Assembly (NCBI RefSeq): GCF_003045775.1
Contig: NZ_PXNS01000012.1
Coordinates: 1-64,000, forward strand
Direction: 5' to 3'
DNA: 64,000 nucleotides
Source of the DNA: Halomonas litopenaei
Lineage (GTDB): Bacteria > Pseudomonadota > Gammaproteobacteria > Pseudomonadales > Halomonadaceae
Numbering within the stretch: the first letter of the stretch is position 1; each line of letters begins with the position of its first letter. Of the stretch, positions 45,524 through 53,989 are shown one piece after another. Under the pieces are notes generated by a model. It was not told the origin of the DNA, did not search any database, and saw nothing but the letters and a program-made list of their open reading frames with translations. Position numbers and translations under genes: made by a program.

Positions 45524-46291
45524 TCAGAAGGAATCCTTCCAGGCTCTTAGCGTGGCAAAGGTGGCGTCCGTGCTATCGGTCGACCCATGGGCTGAGGCAG
45601 CGCGCTTGACATCTTCATCATCGCAACGAAGGAAGGGATTGATGCGGCGCTCACGTTCCATCGTTGTAGGCAGCGTGGGTCGGTCCAGATCTCGTGCCTT
45701 CTGACATTCGTCGAAGGCGGTGGCAACGTCGGGGTTGCCGGGGTTGGCCGCCTTCGCAAAAGCGAGGTTAGCCAATGTATATTCGTGCGCGGAGAATACC
45801 AGTGTATCCGCCGGCAGGGAATTCAGTCGGTCGAGGGACCCCTTCATCTGCTCCGGGGTACCTTCGAACAGGCGTCCGCAGCCACCGCTGAACAGGGTGT
45901 CCCCACAGAACAGCAGCGGCGGGATGCCTGCGGTAAAGAAGGCCAGATGGTCCAGGGTGTGCCCAGGCACCGCCATCACCTCGAACAGGCGGCCCATGAC
46001 GCGAAACTCGTCACCGTCACGCACGATCTCGTCGACGCCTGCGATCTCGGGGTTATCCGGCCCGATCACCCGGGGCGAATAGCGCTGGATCAGTTCGGCA
46101 ACGCCGCCGGTGTGGTCATGGTGGTGATGGGTCAGCAGGATGCAGCCCAGGCTCAGCCCTTCACGTTCGAGAAAGCGCAGAACAGGCTCGGCGTCACCGG
46201 GATCCACGACGCAGACCTCTTGACTCGAATCCTGGCGCAGCAGCCAGATATAGTTGTCGCTAAAGGCTGGAATCGGTGTCACGCTTAACAT
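45524..46291 (-). CDS. gloB: Hydroxyacylglutathione hydrolase (glyoxalase II)
   Basis: GloB hydrolyses S-lactoylglutathione in methylglyoxal detoxification. The 255-residue product has the metallo-beta-lactamase motif THHHHDHTGG, the downstream ligands VPGHTLDH and GDTLFSGGCGR, and the C-terminal HAD_C region with glutathione-binding basic residues (ERRINPFLR). It is divergent from yafS, in the same arrangement as E. coli. Confidence 0.95.
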   Translation of the reverse strand: MLSVTPIPAFSDNYIWLLRQDSSQEVCVVDPGDAEPVLRFLEREGLSLGCILLTHHHHDHTGGVAELIQRYSPRVIGPDNPEIAGVDEIVRDGDEFRVMGRLFEVMAVPGHTLDHLAFFTAGIPPLLFCGDTLFSGGCGRLFEGTPEQMKGSLDRLNSLPADTLVFSAHEYTLANLAFAKAANPGNPDVATAFDECQKARDLDRPTLPTTMERERRINPFLRCDDEDVKRAASAHGSTDSTDATFATLRAWKDSF

Positions 46292-46415
46292 GGTCGGCAG
46301 GGTCCTCGGAGCGAGCCTTGAGCGGGCAGCATCTAGCTGGGCGGCCGGCGCAGACTTCAGTAAACTTCGTTTTTTCGCCTTGCAAAATCAGACACTTTGG
46401 AGGCACAGGTCGACT

Positions 46416-47201
46416 ATGTCAAATGCGTCGGAGCCGATGGAGCTCGCGTGCCTGGTGCGGCACGCTCGACGCTATTGGTCCAGCGACAGCGGATGCGCCG
46501 TGCGGCGTTCCGAGCGAGCCTGCCTGGGCCCGCTGGCCGAACGCTGGTGCGGCCAGCACGGTCTTGAAATGTCACTGGCCGAGCCACTGGCCGACATGAG
46601 CGCGGTGCGCCACTGGATACGGTGGTCTCCGACCAGGGAGCTGGCGGAAAGTTCCAGCACGCTGGTTTGCCGTCCTGAGCGCTTGGCTCTGCCCGATGGG
46701 GCGATGGACGTGGTGGTGCTCAATCACTTGCTGGAGGTGGTGTCCCACCCCCACCAGCTTCTGCAGGAGGCCGCCCGGGTGGTCTCGCCGCAGGGGCGAC
46801 TGGTGCTGCTCGGCTGGTCTCCGCTGTCATCGTCGGGCTTGATGAGGGTTCGGCCTCGCCGCCGGCGGCAGCTGCCGGGGCAGGGCGTATGGCGAACGCC
46901 GCGGACGATGAAGGACTGGCTTCAGTTTGTCGACTTCGAGATCGAGCGGGTAGACTACTGCCGATTTCGCCTGCCGGGGCTCGCCGGTGGCAATGGCATG
47001 CTGGAGACCCTTGGCCGGCGCCACAACCTGCCCCTGGGCGATTGTTATATCATCCAGGCTCGCTGCCGCTCGCAGCTGGCCTGTACCCAGGGAAAACGCC
47101 CGCTGTTCGGCTTGCCGGTCGGTAACACCGCACTCGGCACCACCAGGCTCGAGCCCAGTGTGCGGCAGACCCCCAAGCAGAAGAAGGTAGCAATGCGTTG
47201 A
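46416..47201 (+). CDS. yafS: Methyltransferase-domain protein YafS
   Basis: I choose ATG 46416 (MSNASEPMELACLVR), preceded by TTGGAGG, over in-frame codons from 46254 that overlap the gloB start; 261 residues. The central segment LPDGAMDVVVLNHLLEVVSHPHQLL and VVSPQGRLVLLGWSP match the Methyltransf_11 fold, although the canonical Gly-rich SAM motif is eroded. Position between gloB and rnhA is as in E. coli, where yafS is of unknown substrate. Its stop overlaps the rnhA start. Confidence 0.82.
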   Translation: MSNASEPMELACLVRHARRYWSSDSGCAVRRSERACLGPLAERWCGQHGLEMSLAEPLADMSAVRHWIRWSPTRELAESSSTLVCRPERLALPDGAMDVVVLNHLLEVVSHPHQLLQEAARVVSPQGRLVLLGWSPLSSSGLMRVRPRRRRQLPGQGVWRTPRTMKDWLQFVDFEIERVDYCRFRLPGLAGGNGMLETLGRRHNLPLGDCYIIQARCRSQLACTQGKRPLFGLPVGNTALGTTRLEPSVRQTPKQKKVAMR

Positions 47202-47659
47202 CCACTCCCGATTCACTCCCTGTCGTGACCATTTACACCGACGGGGGTTGCCGCGGCAATCCCGGACCCGGCGGCTGGGGAGCGCTGCTGGAAAGCGGGG
47301 ATCACCGCAAGTCGCTCAAGGGCGCCGAGCGTGATACCACCAACAACCGAATGGAGCTGACCGCCGCGATCATGGCGCTGAAGACGCTCAAGCGCGAGTG
47401 TCACGTGGATCTCTGGACAGATTCGGAGTATCTGCGCAAGGGCATCACCGAATGGATCCATGGCTGGATCAAGCGTGGCTGGAAGACGGCTTCCAGGCAG
47501 CCGGTGAAGAACGCCGATCTGTGGCGCGAGCTGCATGAGCAGACACGCCGACACCAGGTCAGCTGGCATTGGGTCAAGGGGCACAGCGGCCACCCTGGAA
47601 ACGAGGCCGCCGACGCCCTGGTCAACGAGGCCATCGACGAGTTGCTGGAAGGCGCCTGA
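47198..47659 (+). CDS. rnhA: Ribonuclease HI
   Basis: RNase HI degrades RNA in RNA-DNA hybrids. The 153-residue product carries the four catalytic acidic residues in YTDGGCRGNPGPGGW, MELTAAIMAL, DSEYLRKGI and GNEAADALVN. A TTG start at 47198 shares two bases with the yafS stop and follows GAAGG; GTG 47225 would cut into the first strand and is less likely. Confidence 0.94.
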   Translation: MTTPDSLPVVTIYTDGGCRGNPGPGGWGALLESGDHRKSLKGAERDTTNNRMELTAAIMALKTLKRECHVDLWTDSEYLRKGITEWIHGWIKRGWKTASRQPVKNADLWRELHEQTRRHQVSWHWVKGHSGHPGNEAADALVNEAIDELLEGA

Positions 47660-47706
47660 CGCCGTCGGCCCACACCCCACAGCCCATCCGACATCAGGGA
47701 CCCAGA

Positions 47707-48483
47707 ATGCGACAGATTGTACTGGATACCGAGACCACCGGTATCGAGACTCGCGACGGCCACCGTCTCATCGAGATCGGCGCCGTGGAGATGATAAACC
47801 GGCGTCTGACCGGAAATTCCTACCATCAATACATCAATCCCGAGCGTGAGATCGATGCCGAGGCGATCGGTGTCCACGGCATCACCAACGAGCGGGTCGC
47901 CAATGAGCCGGTGTTCGCCGAGGTGGCGGCCGACTTCTGGGAGTTTATTCGCGGGGCCGAGCTGGTCATCCATAACGCGCCCTTCGATGTCGGCTTCATC
48001 GACCACGAATTCAAGCTGTTGAAGGCCACCCACCCCGAGCTATATGCAGGGCCCGTCAAGGATCACTGTCGTATCCTCGATACCCTGACCATGGCACGGG
48101 GGCTGCACCCGGGGCAGCGCAACAGCCTCGACGCCCTTTGCAAGCGCTACGATATCGACAATGGTCACCGCGTGCTGCACGGGGCCTTGCTCGATGCCGA
48201 GATCCTGGCAGACGTCTATCTGGCGATGACCGGTGGGCAGACTGCCCTGACCCTGGATGCGGGCAACGACAGCGACCAGCAGGCGGCAGTGCCCGGCGAG
48301 CTTTCGGTGCGTCGGCTGTCATTGGAGCCGGGGCGGTTGAGCGTGGTACGCCCGACAGAGCAGGAGATGGCGGCCCATCTGGCCAAGCTCGACAAGGTGC
48401 GTGGCAAGGCAGGTGAGTGTCGCTGGGACGACCTGGACCCTGTCTACGCCGGCCCCGGCAGCGCCACGCAGGACGGTGTCTGA
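47707..48483 (+). CDS. dnaQ: DNA polymerase III epsilon subunit (proofreading exonuclease)
   Basis: Epsilon is the 3'-5' proofreading exonuclease of the replicative polymerase. I start at ATG 47707 (MRQIVLDTETTGIE), giving 258 residues versus 243 in E. coli. The DEDDh motifs are LDTETTG, HNAPFDVGF and HGALLDAEILADVYLA. The segment QTALTL just after resembles the clamp-binding motif of E. coli epsilon. rnhA lies 47 nt upstream; the stop overlaps the nudC start by one base. Confidence 0.94.
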   Translation: MRQIVLDTETTGIETRDGHRLIEIGAVEMINRRLTGNSYHQYINPEREIDAEAIGVHGITNERVANEPVFAEVAADFWEFIRGAELVIHNAPFDVGFIDHEFKLLKATHPELYAGPVKDHCRILDTLTMARGLHPGQRNSLDALCKRYDIDNGHRVLHGALLDAEILADVYLAMTGGQTALTLDAGNDSDQQAAVPGELSVRRLSLEPGRLSVVRPTEQEMAAHLAKLDKVRGKAGECRWDDLDPVYAGPGSATQDGV

Positions 48484-49259
48484 TGCTGCATCGGGAGCTG
48501 CCAAGAGGTGTCGAGTCGGGGCGTATCATTCGCCTGGCGAAAGGCTGTATGGCGCCTGGCCTGGACAATACGCCGCTGGGGCCGGTCGAGCCCTGGGATG
48601 AGCGTGTTCAGCCGTTGTGCTGGTGGTCGGACGAACCGGTGGGGCTGCGTCTTGAAGACAGCCCAGCCGCCGACTGGCCAGACGGCCGTAGCTGGCTGTC
48701 GAGGTTGCCCGAGTCATGGTACGGGCTGGTGTCAACGGCGCTGCAGGTGGGTGCCTGGATGGGCAACCACCGGTTTTGCGGGCGTTGCGGCAGCCAAGCC
48801 AGGCGCCTGGAACACGAGTTTGCGATGCACTGCGACAATTGCGGCCATCGCAACTACCCGCGCATCTCGCCCTGCATCATCACCCTGGTGACCCACGGGG
48901 AGTCGCTGTTGCTGGCTCGTAGCCCGCGTTTTCCACCCGGACGCTATTCCACCCTGGCAGGATTCATCGAACCGGGAGAGTCGGCGGAGCAGGCGGTGCA
49001 TCGCGAGGTCCACGAGGAGGTCGGTCTGAAGCTGGGGCGGCTGCGTTATATTCGCAGTCAGGCCTGGCCTTTTCCCCACTCCCTGATGCTGGGCTATCTG
49101 GTCGAGGCGGCAAGCCGACGCATCGTGATCGACGGCCACGAGATCGAAGACGCCGCCTGGTTCTCGCCACGGCAGCTACCGCAGTTGCCGCCGCTTTATT
49201 CGATCTCGCGGGAGTTGATCGAGTTGCACCTGTCCGAGGTGCGTGACGGTCGGTCCTGA
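48483..49259 (+). CDS. nudC: NAD-capped RNA hydrolase / NADH pyrophosphatase
   Basis: NudC removes NAD caps from RNA and cleaves NADH. The 258-residue product has a zinc ribbon (CGRCG, then CDNCG), the Nudix box GFIEPGESAEQAVHREVHEE followed by VGL, and SQAWPFPHSLM, the NudC signature with Ala where Pro is usual. The ATG at 48483 uses the last base of the dnaQ TGA. Confidence 0.93.
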   Translation: MLHRELPRGVESGRIIRLAKGCMAPGLDNTPLGPVEPWDERVQPLCWWSDEPVGLRLEDSPAADWPDGRSWLSRLPESWYGLVSTALQVGAWMGNHRFCGRCGSQARRLEHEFAMHCDNCGHRNYPRISPCIITLVTHGESLLLARSPRFPPGRYSTLAGFIEPGESAEQAVHREVHEEVGLKLGRLRYIRSQAWPFPHSLMLGYLVEAASRRIVIDGHEIEDAAWFSPRQLPQLPPLYSISRELIELHLSEVRDGRS

Positions 49260-49260
49260 C

Positions 49261-49288
49261 GGGCAGTCGCCGGGAGGAGCCACTGCCC
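49261..49288. terminator. Hairpin between nudC and the SCP2 gene
   Basis: A 7-bp stem (49261-49267 with 49282-49288) has a 14-nt loop and separates two convergent genes. ATTT follows on the plus strand. It is a modest terminator candidate. Confidence 0.4.
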
Positions 49289-49297
49289 ATTTGAGCA

Positions 49298-49606
49298 TCA
49301 CTTCTCGGGAAACAGCTCGGTCAGGCGGGTCGCCAGCATGATATTGCCGGTCGCCTTGAGCTTGCCGGTCATGAAGGCTGTCATGCCGTTGATATCACCG
49401 GTCATGATGCCCTTGAGGGTGTCGCTGCTCATGCTCAGGCTGACAGAGGGATCGTCGTGCTCGCCCTGCTGGATGTCCAGTGCGCCATCGTCGATGACGA
49501 CATAGTGATCCTCGGTATCGCTGAAGTGGAACTGGAAGATCTCGTGCATGCCCTGGGCAGCGTCAGGATTGAAGCGAGAGCGTAGCGTATCGAGTGTCTG
49601 TGACAT
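49298..49606 (-). CDS. SCP2 sterol/lipid-binding domain protein
   Basis: The 102-residue single-domain protein matches the SCP2 fold: YVVIDDGALDIQQGEHDDPSVSLSM, split here as IDDGALDIQQGEHDDPSVS, then DTLKGIMTGDINGMTAFMTG and KLKATGNIMLATRLTELF. The family binds acyl chains, but the bacterial role is unsettled. The ATG at 49606 follows AAGGA with 6-nt spacing. It stands alone, convergent with nudC and divergent from sohB. Confidence 0.85.
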   Translation of the reverse strand: MSQTLDTLRSRFNPDAAQGMHEIFQFHFSDTEDHYVVIDDGALDIQQGEHDDPSVSLSMSSDTLKGIMTGDINGMTAFMTGKLKATGNIMLATRLTELFPEK

Positions 49607-49749
49607 GAGAATTCCTTGCAGTTGTGTGAGTCGCTGTCAGGCAGCGTATTTCAAACGAATGTTTCAATCAAGGCCGGGCGCCGTTCAGGGCCTATGACCG
49701 TCAAGGTCCAGGTCTTTGCAGAATCGTGCCGGGTGACAGGGAGAGAGCG

Positions 49750-50781
49750 ATGGAAGACTGGCTGGGTGAGATCCTGACCTTTTTTGTTCAGCTGCTGCTG
49801 GTGGCGGGGGTCGTGCTGTTGGCGCTGATCGTGCTTGCCCGGGCCAAGGGTGGCGGCAGTGTACCCAGGGAGCAACTCAGGATCGAGGACCTGGGTCAGC
49901 GTCAGCGTCAGTGGCGTGAGCGTTTGATACACGCCAGGACAGGCACAGAAAAGCGGTCTCGCCTGCGCTGGCCGTGGCGTCGGGATACCAAGCCCAGGCA
50001 GGACGAAGGCGTGGCATCGAGCGCCACCACCTGGGTGATCGATTTTCATGGCAACCTCAAGGCCAGCGGCGTGGACCGCCTGGCTCGCGAAGTGTCCTTG
50101 CTGCTTGGTGTGGCTAAGGAAGGGGACGAGGTGGTCATTCGACTGGAGAGCCCCGGAGGCCTGGTCCACACCTATGGGCAGGGTGCGGCGGAACTGCACC
50201 GGCTCACCGAGGGGGGGCTCAAGACCACGGTCTGCGTGGACAAGGTAGCGGCCAGCGGCGGCTACCTGATGGCGTGCAACGCACACCGCATCCTGGTGGC
50301 CCCGTTTGCGGTAATCGGCTCCATCGGGGTGGTGGCCCAGATCCCGAATGTCCACCGCCTGCTCAAGCGCCATGACGTCGATGTGGAGCTGGTGACCGCC
50401 GGGCGCTACAAGCGCACGCTCACCGTGCTGGGCGAAAACACCGAGGAAGGCAGAGACAAGCTGCAGGCGGACCTCGACGCCATCCATGCCAAGTTCAAGG
50501 ACTACGTCGACCAGCGCCGCTCCGGCGTGGATATCGACGCCGTGTCCACCGGCGAGGTCTGGTACGGAGAAGAGGCCGTGTCCAGAGGGTTGGCGGATGA
50601 GGTCACCACCAGCGAGGCTTATCTCAGCAAGGCGATGGAACGTGGCAAGGTGCTGAGCCTGAGGCTTGCGGCGGTGCCATCACTGGCCGAGCGTCTTGGT
50701 TTTTCCGCCTCTGGCATGGTCGAGCAGGCGCTCGACCGGGTGGAAGAGCGTGTCGATGCGTCCGGCTGGGAGCATCGGTAG
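49750..50781 (+). CDS. sohB: Inner-membrane signal-peptide-peptidase-family protease SohB
   Basis: ATG 49750 (MEDWLGEILTFFVQ) follows GGGAGAGAG and is preferred to upstream in-frame codons; 343 residues versus 349 in E. coli. It has one N-terminal membrane segment, a cytoplasmic basic linker and an S49 peptidase domain. The Ser nucleophile is in DKVAASGGYLMA and the general-base Lys in TAGRYKRTL. Confidence 0.92.
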   Translation: MEDWLGEILTFFVQLLLVAGVVLLALIVLARAKGGGSVPREQLRIEDLGQRQRQWRERLIHARTGTEKRSRLRWPWRRDTKPRQDEGVASSATTWVIDFHGNLKASGVDRLAREVSLLLGVAKEGDEVVIRLESPGGLVHTYGQGAAELHRLTEGGLKTTVCVDKVAASGGYLMACNAHRILVAPFAVIGSIGVVAQIPNVHRLLKRHDVDVELVTAGRYKRTLTVLGENTEEGRDKLQADLDAIHAKFKDYVDQRRSGVDIDAVSTGEVWYGEEAVSRGLADEVTTSEAYLSKAMERGKVLSLRLAAVPSLAERLGFSASGMVEQALDRVEERVDASGWEHR

Positions 50782-50807
50782 ACGAAGCGTGCGTCGCGGT
50801 TCATAAC

Positions 50808-50833
50808 ATTGGATCGCAATATTGGATCGCAAT
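50808..50833. repeat. Perfect 13-bp tandem duplication downstream of sohB
   Basis: ATTGGATCGCAAT is repeated head to tail at 50808-50820 and 50821-50833 in the 175-bp gap between sohB and the convergent arsR-family gene. Confidence 0.8.
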
Positions 50834-50956
50834 ACTGCCTGACCTGAGCCGCCCCAGCTCCGCCTGTCCAAGTCGTTCTGTCCATCGAGCGAGCCCGATG
50901 CCCTCCAGCGAGGGCTATCGGGTGCGAAGCGCCTGACCAGAGTCTGTGGTCGCGCT

Positions 50957-51286
50957 TCAGTCGTCGTTGGCTGCGTTCATCTTGACGATGGCGGCGATCA
51001 TGATGCTCGCGCTGTCGCCTTGCAATGAGTAGTAGATGGTCTGGGAGGAGCGCCGAGTACTGACCAGCTCGGCTCGCCTGAGGATGGCAAGGTGCTGGGA
51101 TAGGGCCGACTGGCTCAGGCTCAGGCGTTGATTGAGCTCTGTCACGGACAGCTCGTTGCCTTCAAGTAGACACAGGATTCGTAGGCGATTGTCGTTGGCG
51201 ATGGCTTTCAGCAGGCCGCTCGCTCTGTCTACCACGGCATCTCCACCCTCAAGCAGGCGGCCGGCAACACGTTGTGAGCTGTTCAT
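50957..51286 (-). CDS. ArsR-family transcriptional regulator (SqrR/BigR/HlyU-like)
   Basis: The 109-residue product starts at ATG 51286, 7 nt after GGGAG (GTG 51292 is less likely). The winged helix reads LKAIANDNRLRILCLLEGNE, then LNQRLSLSQSALSQHLAILR and QTIYYSLQ. The Cys in ILCLLEG is at the position of one thiol sensor of SqrR/BigR, but the second, C-terminal Cys is absent (the chain ends in MNAANDD), so persulfide sensing by a disulfide-type switch is doubtful. There is no adjacent target gene; a long AT-rich region lies upstream. Confidence 0.85.
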   Translation of the reverse strand: MNSSQRVAGRLLEGGDAVVDRASGLLKAIANDNRLRILCLLEGNELSVTELNQRLSLSQSALSQHLAILRRAELVSTRRSSQTIYYSLQGDSASIMIAAIVKMNAANDD

Positions 51287-51810
51287 CAGCACTCTCCCTT
51301 GCAGCGGTGACTGACACGAATTTCACCCGTTGGACGTCGTGGCGCTAGGCGCCACCCGAGATGGACGGCAATAGGGATCGAGGTGTTGTGCATGGATGGC
51401 TTGTCATCCTCATCGAAGAGATCCGCTAGTCGGATTCGGCGTATCCGGCTCCTCGGAATAGTGTTGGTCCGGGGCGCAGGACTCCTTTCATTTGGTCGCT
51501 GATGAAAGCCGAAGCCTTTCTTTCCGTTAGTGATTAAGAAACTTCTCAATAATAGCGCATTGTTGAAGTAAACGCGTCTTAAACGCGTGTTTGTGACCGT
51601 TTCGGCAGAATTAGATAATAAGTTTTTCAAAGTGTGTCCATCGCGTTGTTTATTGTATTTGTATTTAGCAGACTGACAATATTGTGCAATATCAGGTTTC
51701 TCTAGGTATCCTGTATGGCACATCTGGTGCCTGGATCTGCAGTTATCTGATTTTGCCCGTCTACCCGGGGTGGCCTGTGGGTAAAGGGGAAGGGGTCGAG
51801 CAAGGGAGTG

Positions 51811-51840
51811 CTGGCAAGGCGCAGGCTTGTCTCGTATAAT
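51811..51840 (+). promoter_or_regulatory. Promoter candidate of yhhQ
   Basis: CTGGCA (51811-51816), an 18-nt spacer and a perfect TATAAT (51835-51840). It would give yhhQ a leader of about 290 nt, long enough for regulatory structure or a small RNA. Confidence 0.5.
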
Positions 51841-52100
51841 TTCCGCCGCCAAATTTGCACCCCACGCGGTGGCGCGAGACTTATCGCCATACGGCTCGAA
51901 ATCGTGCGCCATCCGGCTTGGAATTCTGAGCCATCCGGCTCGGCCCGGTCGGTGCGATTCGCGTCAGTCGTCGTGTGCCACTGAGCAGACGATGGCGAGT
52001 CGACGGCGAAACAGCACCAGGTATTGCTCAAGCCAGCATGCTGCAGCGCCCTCCAGAGGTATCGCAGCCAGGCGTGCCTGTACCCGTATTGTGGTTGTTC

Positions 52101-52131
52101 CCAGGGTTCCCTCACCCCTTGCGAAAAAGGA
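52101..52131 (+). promoter_or_regulatory. Possible preQ1-I-like riboswitch at the yhhQ ribosome binding site
   Basis: The 31 nt before the start contain a GGGTTC segment, a C-rich complement (CACCCC) and a tail GCGAAAAAGGA that doubles as ribosome binding site, the order seen in small translational preQ1-I riboswitches. The usual CTAA in the tail is missing and the loop is short, so the match is partial. Confidence 0.25.
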
Positions 52132-52137
52132 ATCATG

Positions 52138-52827
52138 ATGTTCACTCTGTCCTTCGAACAGCGCCGTCGCCTGCTGGCGTTGATGGTCGTTTTCCATATC
52201 GTCGTCATCGCCGCCAGCAACTACCTGGTCCAGTTGCCGTTTACGGTGTTTGGCTTGCACACGACCTGGGGCGCTTTCAGCTTTCCCTTCATCTTCTTGG
52301 CCACCGATCTCACGGTACGCCTGTTCGGCAAGGGGCCGGCGCGCGCTATCGTGATGCGCGTGATGCTGCCCGCGCTGGTGGTGTCGTACGTTGTCTCGGT
52401 GGTCTTCCCGCAGGGCGGCTTCGCTGGCCTTGCAGCCTTCGATGGTTTCGATCTGTTTGTCGCCCGGATCGCACTGGCCAGTTTCATGGCCTACCTGCTC
52501 GGACAATTGCTCGACGTGCAGGTCTTCGACCGGCTCAGGCGACTCAAGCACTGGTGGGTGGCGCCGGCGGCGTCGACCCTGGTCGGTAATCTGGTCGATA
52601 CCGTGGCGTTCTTCTCCATCGCCTTCGAGGCTGGCCCTGACCCGTTCATGGCGCAGCATTGGCCAGAAATCGCAGCGGTCGACTACGCCATCAAACTTGC
52701 GATCAGTCTGGTCTTTTTCCTGCCCCTGTACGGCGTGCTGCTGCGTTATCTGAGCCAGCGACTGGTGGCGGTGACCGGCAGTCAGGACGTCTGGCCGGAG
52801 CAGGTCGCTCGGGGAGAGGGACGCTGA
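52138..52827 (+). CDS. yhhQ: Queuosine precursor transporter YhhQ
   Basis: YhhQ imports preQ0 and preQ1 for queuosine synthesis. The 229-residue membrane protein has about six segments; typical stretches are FHIVVIAASNYLVQLPF, GAFSFPFIFLATDLTVRLFG and STLVGNLVDTVAFFSIAF. ATG 52138 (MFTLSFEQRRRLL) lies 6 nt after AAGGA; ATG 52135 is the alternative. Confidence 0.9.
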   Translation: MFTLSFEQRRRLLALMVVFHIVVIAASNYLVQLPFTVFGLHTTWGAFSFPFIFLATDLTVRLFGKGPARAIVMRVMLPALVVSYVVSVVFPQGGFAGLAAFDGFDLFVARIALASFMAYLLGQLLDVQVFDRLRRLKHWWVAPAASTLVGNLVDTVAFFSIAFEAGPDPFMAQHWPEIAAVDYAIKLAISLVFFLPLYGVLLRYLSQRLVAVTGSQDVWPEQVARGEGR

Positions 52828-53041
52828 TAAGGGCCTCGATCCCCGGCGGTTGAGCCTGCTGGGCCGGTGTTACGATCTGGTTCTGCTCTGGTCCCGATCT
52901 AGCCCCGCCTTGGTTTGCTCTGGCTGTGCTTGCTGCCTGGCTCCGCGCCCCGCCTGGCACGTTCAGTACTATGCTGGTGTCGTGAAGCACGACGTTCTAC
53001 CGGCTCTCTACCAACCTTCGATCGCTCAAAGGAGTGCAGCT

Positions 53042-53821
53042 ATGACGGTTTCCCTGGAATATACGGACAGTGGTGGTCAGGGAGAGCCATTGGTCATCGT
53101 TCATGGCCTGCTGGGTAGCGCCGACAACTGGCGCTCCCATGTCAAACAGTGGTCGGGCGAGCGCCGTGTGATCGCCCTGGATCTTCGCAATCATGGCCGT
53201 TCTCCCCATGCCGAGGGTATGGACTATGACCAGATGGCCGAGGACGTGGCAGCCGTGATGGACCGCTGCGGCGTCACCAGAGGGCACCTGCTTGGCCACT
53301 CCATGGGCGGCAAGGTGGTGATGACCCTGGCCAGGCTGCATCCTGAGCTGGTGGCGTCGCTGATCGTTGCCGATATCGCGCCGGTCGCCTATGAACACCG
53401 GCACGATAGCGTCTTCAGCGCACTGCGGCGTGTCGAGCAGGGTGAGCCCACCGACCGGCGAGAGGCCGATGCCTTGATGGCTGAGGTGATCGACGACAAG
53501 CCCACCCGCATGTTTCTGGCTACCAATCTGGTGCGCGACGACGATCGCGTACTACGCCTAAGGGTCAATCTCGATGCGATCGAAGCCGGCTACGGCCAGA
53601 TCATGGCACCGCCCGGTGGCGAAGGAAGCATCGATGTGCCGACGCTGGTGTTGCGCGGTAGTCGCTCCGACTACGTCGCCGATGACCTGCTTGAGTCGCT
53701 GCGCGCCGTCCTGCCCAGGGCCGAAGTCAAGACCCTGGACGCTGGTCACTGGCTGCACACCGAGAGGGCGCAGGAGTTTCAGGAGCAAGTGGCCGAGTTT
53801 CTGGCCTCTCTGGACGACTAG
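53042..53821 (+). CDS. ybfF: Alpha/beta hydrolase, YbfF esterase family
   Basis: ATG 53042 lies 7 nt after AAAGGAG; 259 residues versus 254 in E. coli YbfF, an acyl-CoA/palmitoyl esterase. The nucleophile elbow is GHSMGGK with Ser87; LRNHGRSPH and the catalytic His in AGHWLHTE complete the core. A 31-bp tandem array begins 13 nt after its stop. Confidence 0.88.
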   Translation: MTVSLEYTDSGGQGEPLVIVHGLLGSADNWRSHVKQWSGERRVIALDLRNHGRSPHAEGMDYDQMAEDVAAVMDRCGVTRGHLLGHSMGGKVVMTLARLHPELVASLIVADIAPVAYEHRHDSVFSALRRVEQGEPTDRREADALMAEVIDDKPTRMFLATNLVRDDDRVLRLRVNLDAIEAGYGQIMAPPGGEGSIDVPTLVLRGSRSDYVADDLLESLRAVLPRAEVKTLDAGHWLHTERAQEFQEQVAEFLASLDD

Positions 53822-53833
53822 CCAGTGCAATCA

Positions 53834-53989
53834 AGGCGCCGGTGATTGGCCGGGGTCCTGGTCCAGGTGCCGCTGATTAGCCGGGGTCCTTGCCCAGGCG
53901 TCTGTGGTTTAGCCGGGGTGCATGCCTAGGCGCCGGTGATTGGCCGGGGTCCATGCCCAGGCGCCAGTGATTAGCCGGGGTCCTTGCCC
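53834..53989. repeat. 31-bp tandem array, five units, running into the end of the adjacent gene
   Basis: Units start at 53834, 53865, 53896 (32 bp), 53928 and 53959. All share AGCCGGGG or GGCCGGGG in the middle and GCCCAGGCG-type junctions. The last unit contains the stop codon and final codons of the minus-strand NMT1-like gene, and a partial sixth unit lies inside that gene. Confidence 0.9.

Larger units (their letters stand above)
51293..52137. other. 845-bp partly AT-rich intergenic region
   Basis: The stretch from about 51530 to 51720 is much more AT-rich than the rest of the window. It contains an 8-bp direct repeat AAACGCGT at 51570 and 51581, and an inverted repeat ATATTG-TG-CAATAT at 51679-51692. 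A promoter candidate (51811-51840) and a yhhQ leader follow. No protein-coding gene with family resemblance is visible, and I cannot identify a structural RNA by eye. Confidence 0.55.

Noticed and set aside
51286..51912. A 208-codon minus-strand frame in the AT-rich intergenic region
   Set aside because: Its composition is not protein-like, it crosses the AT-rich segment and it ends at the arsR-family start without family resemblance.
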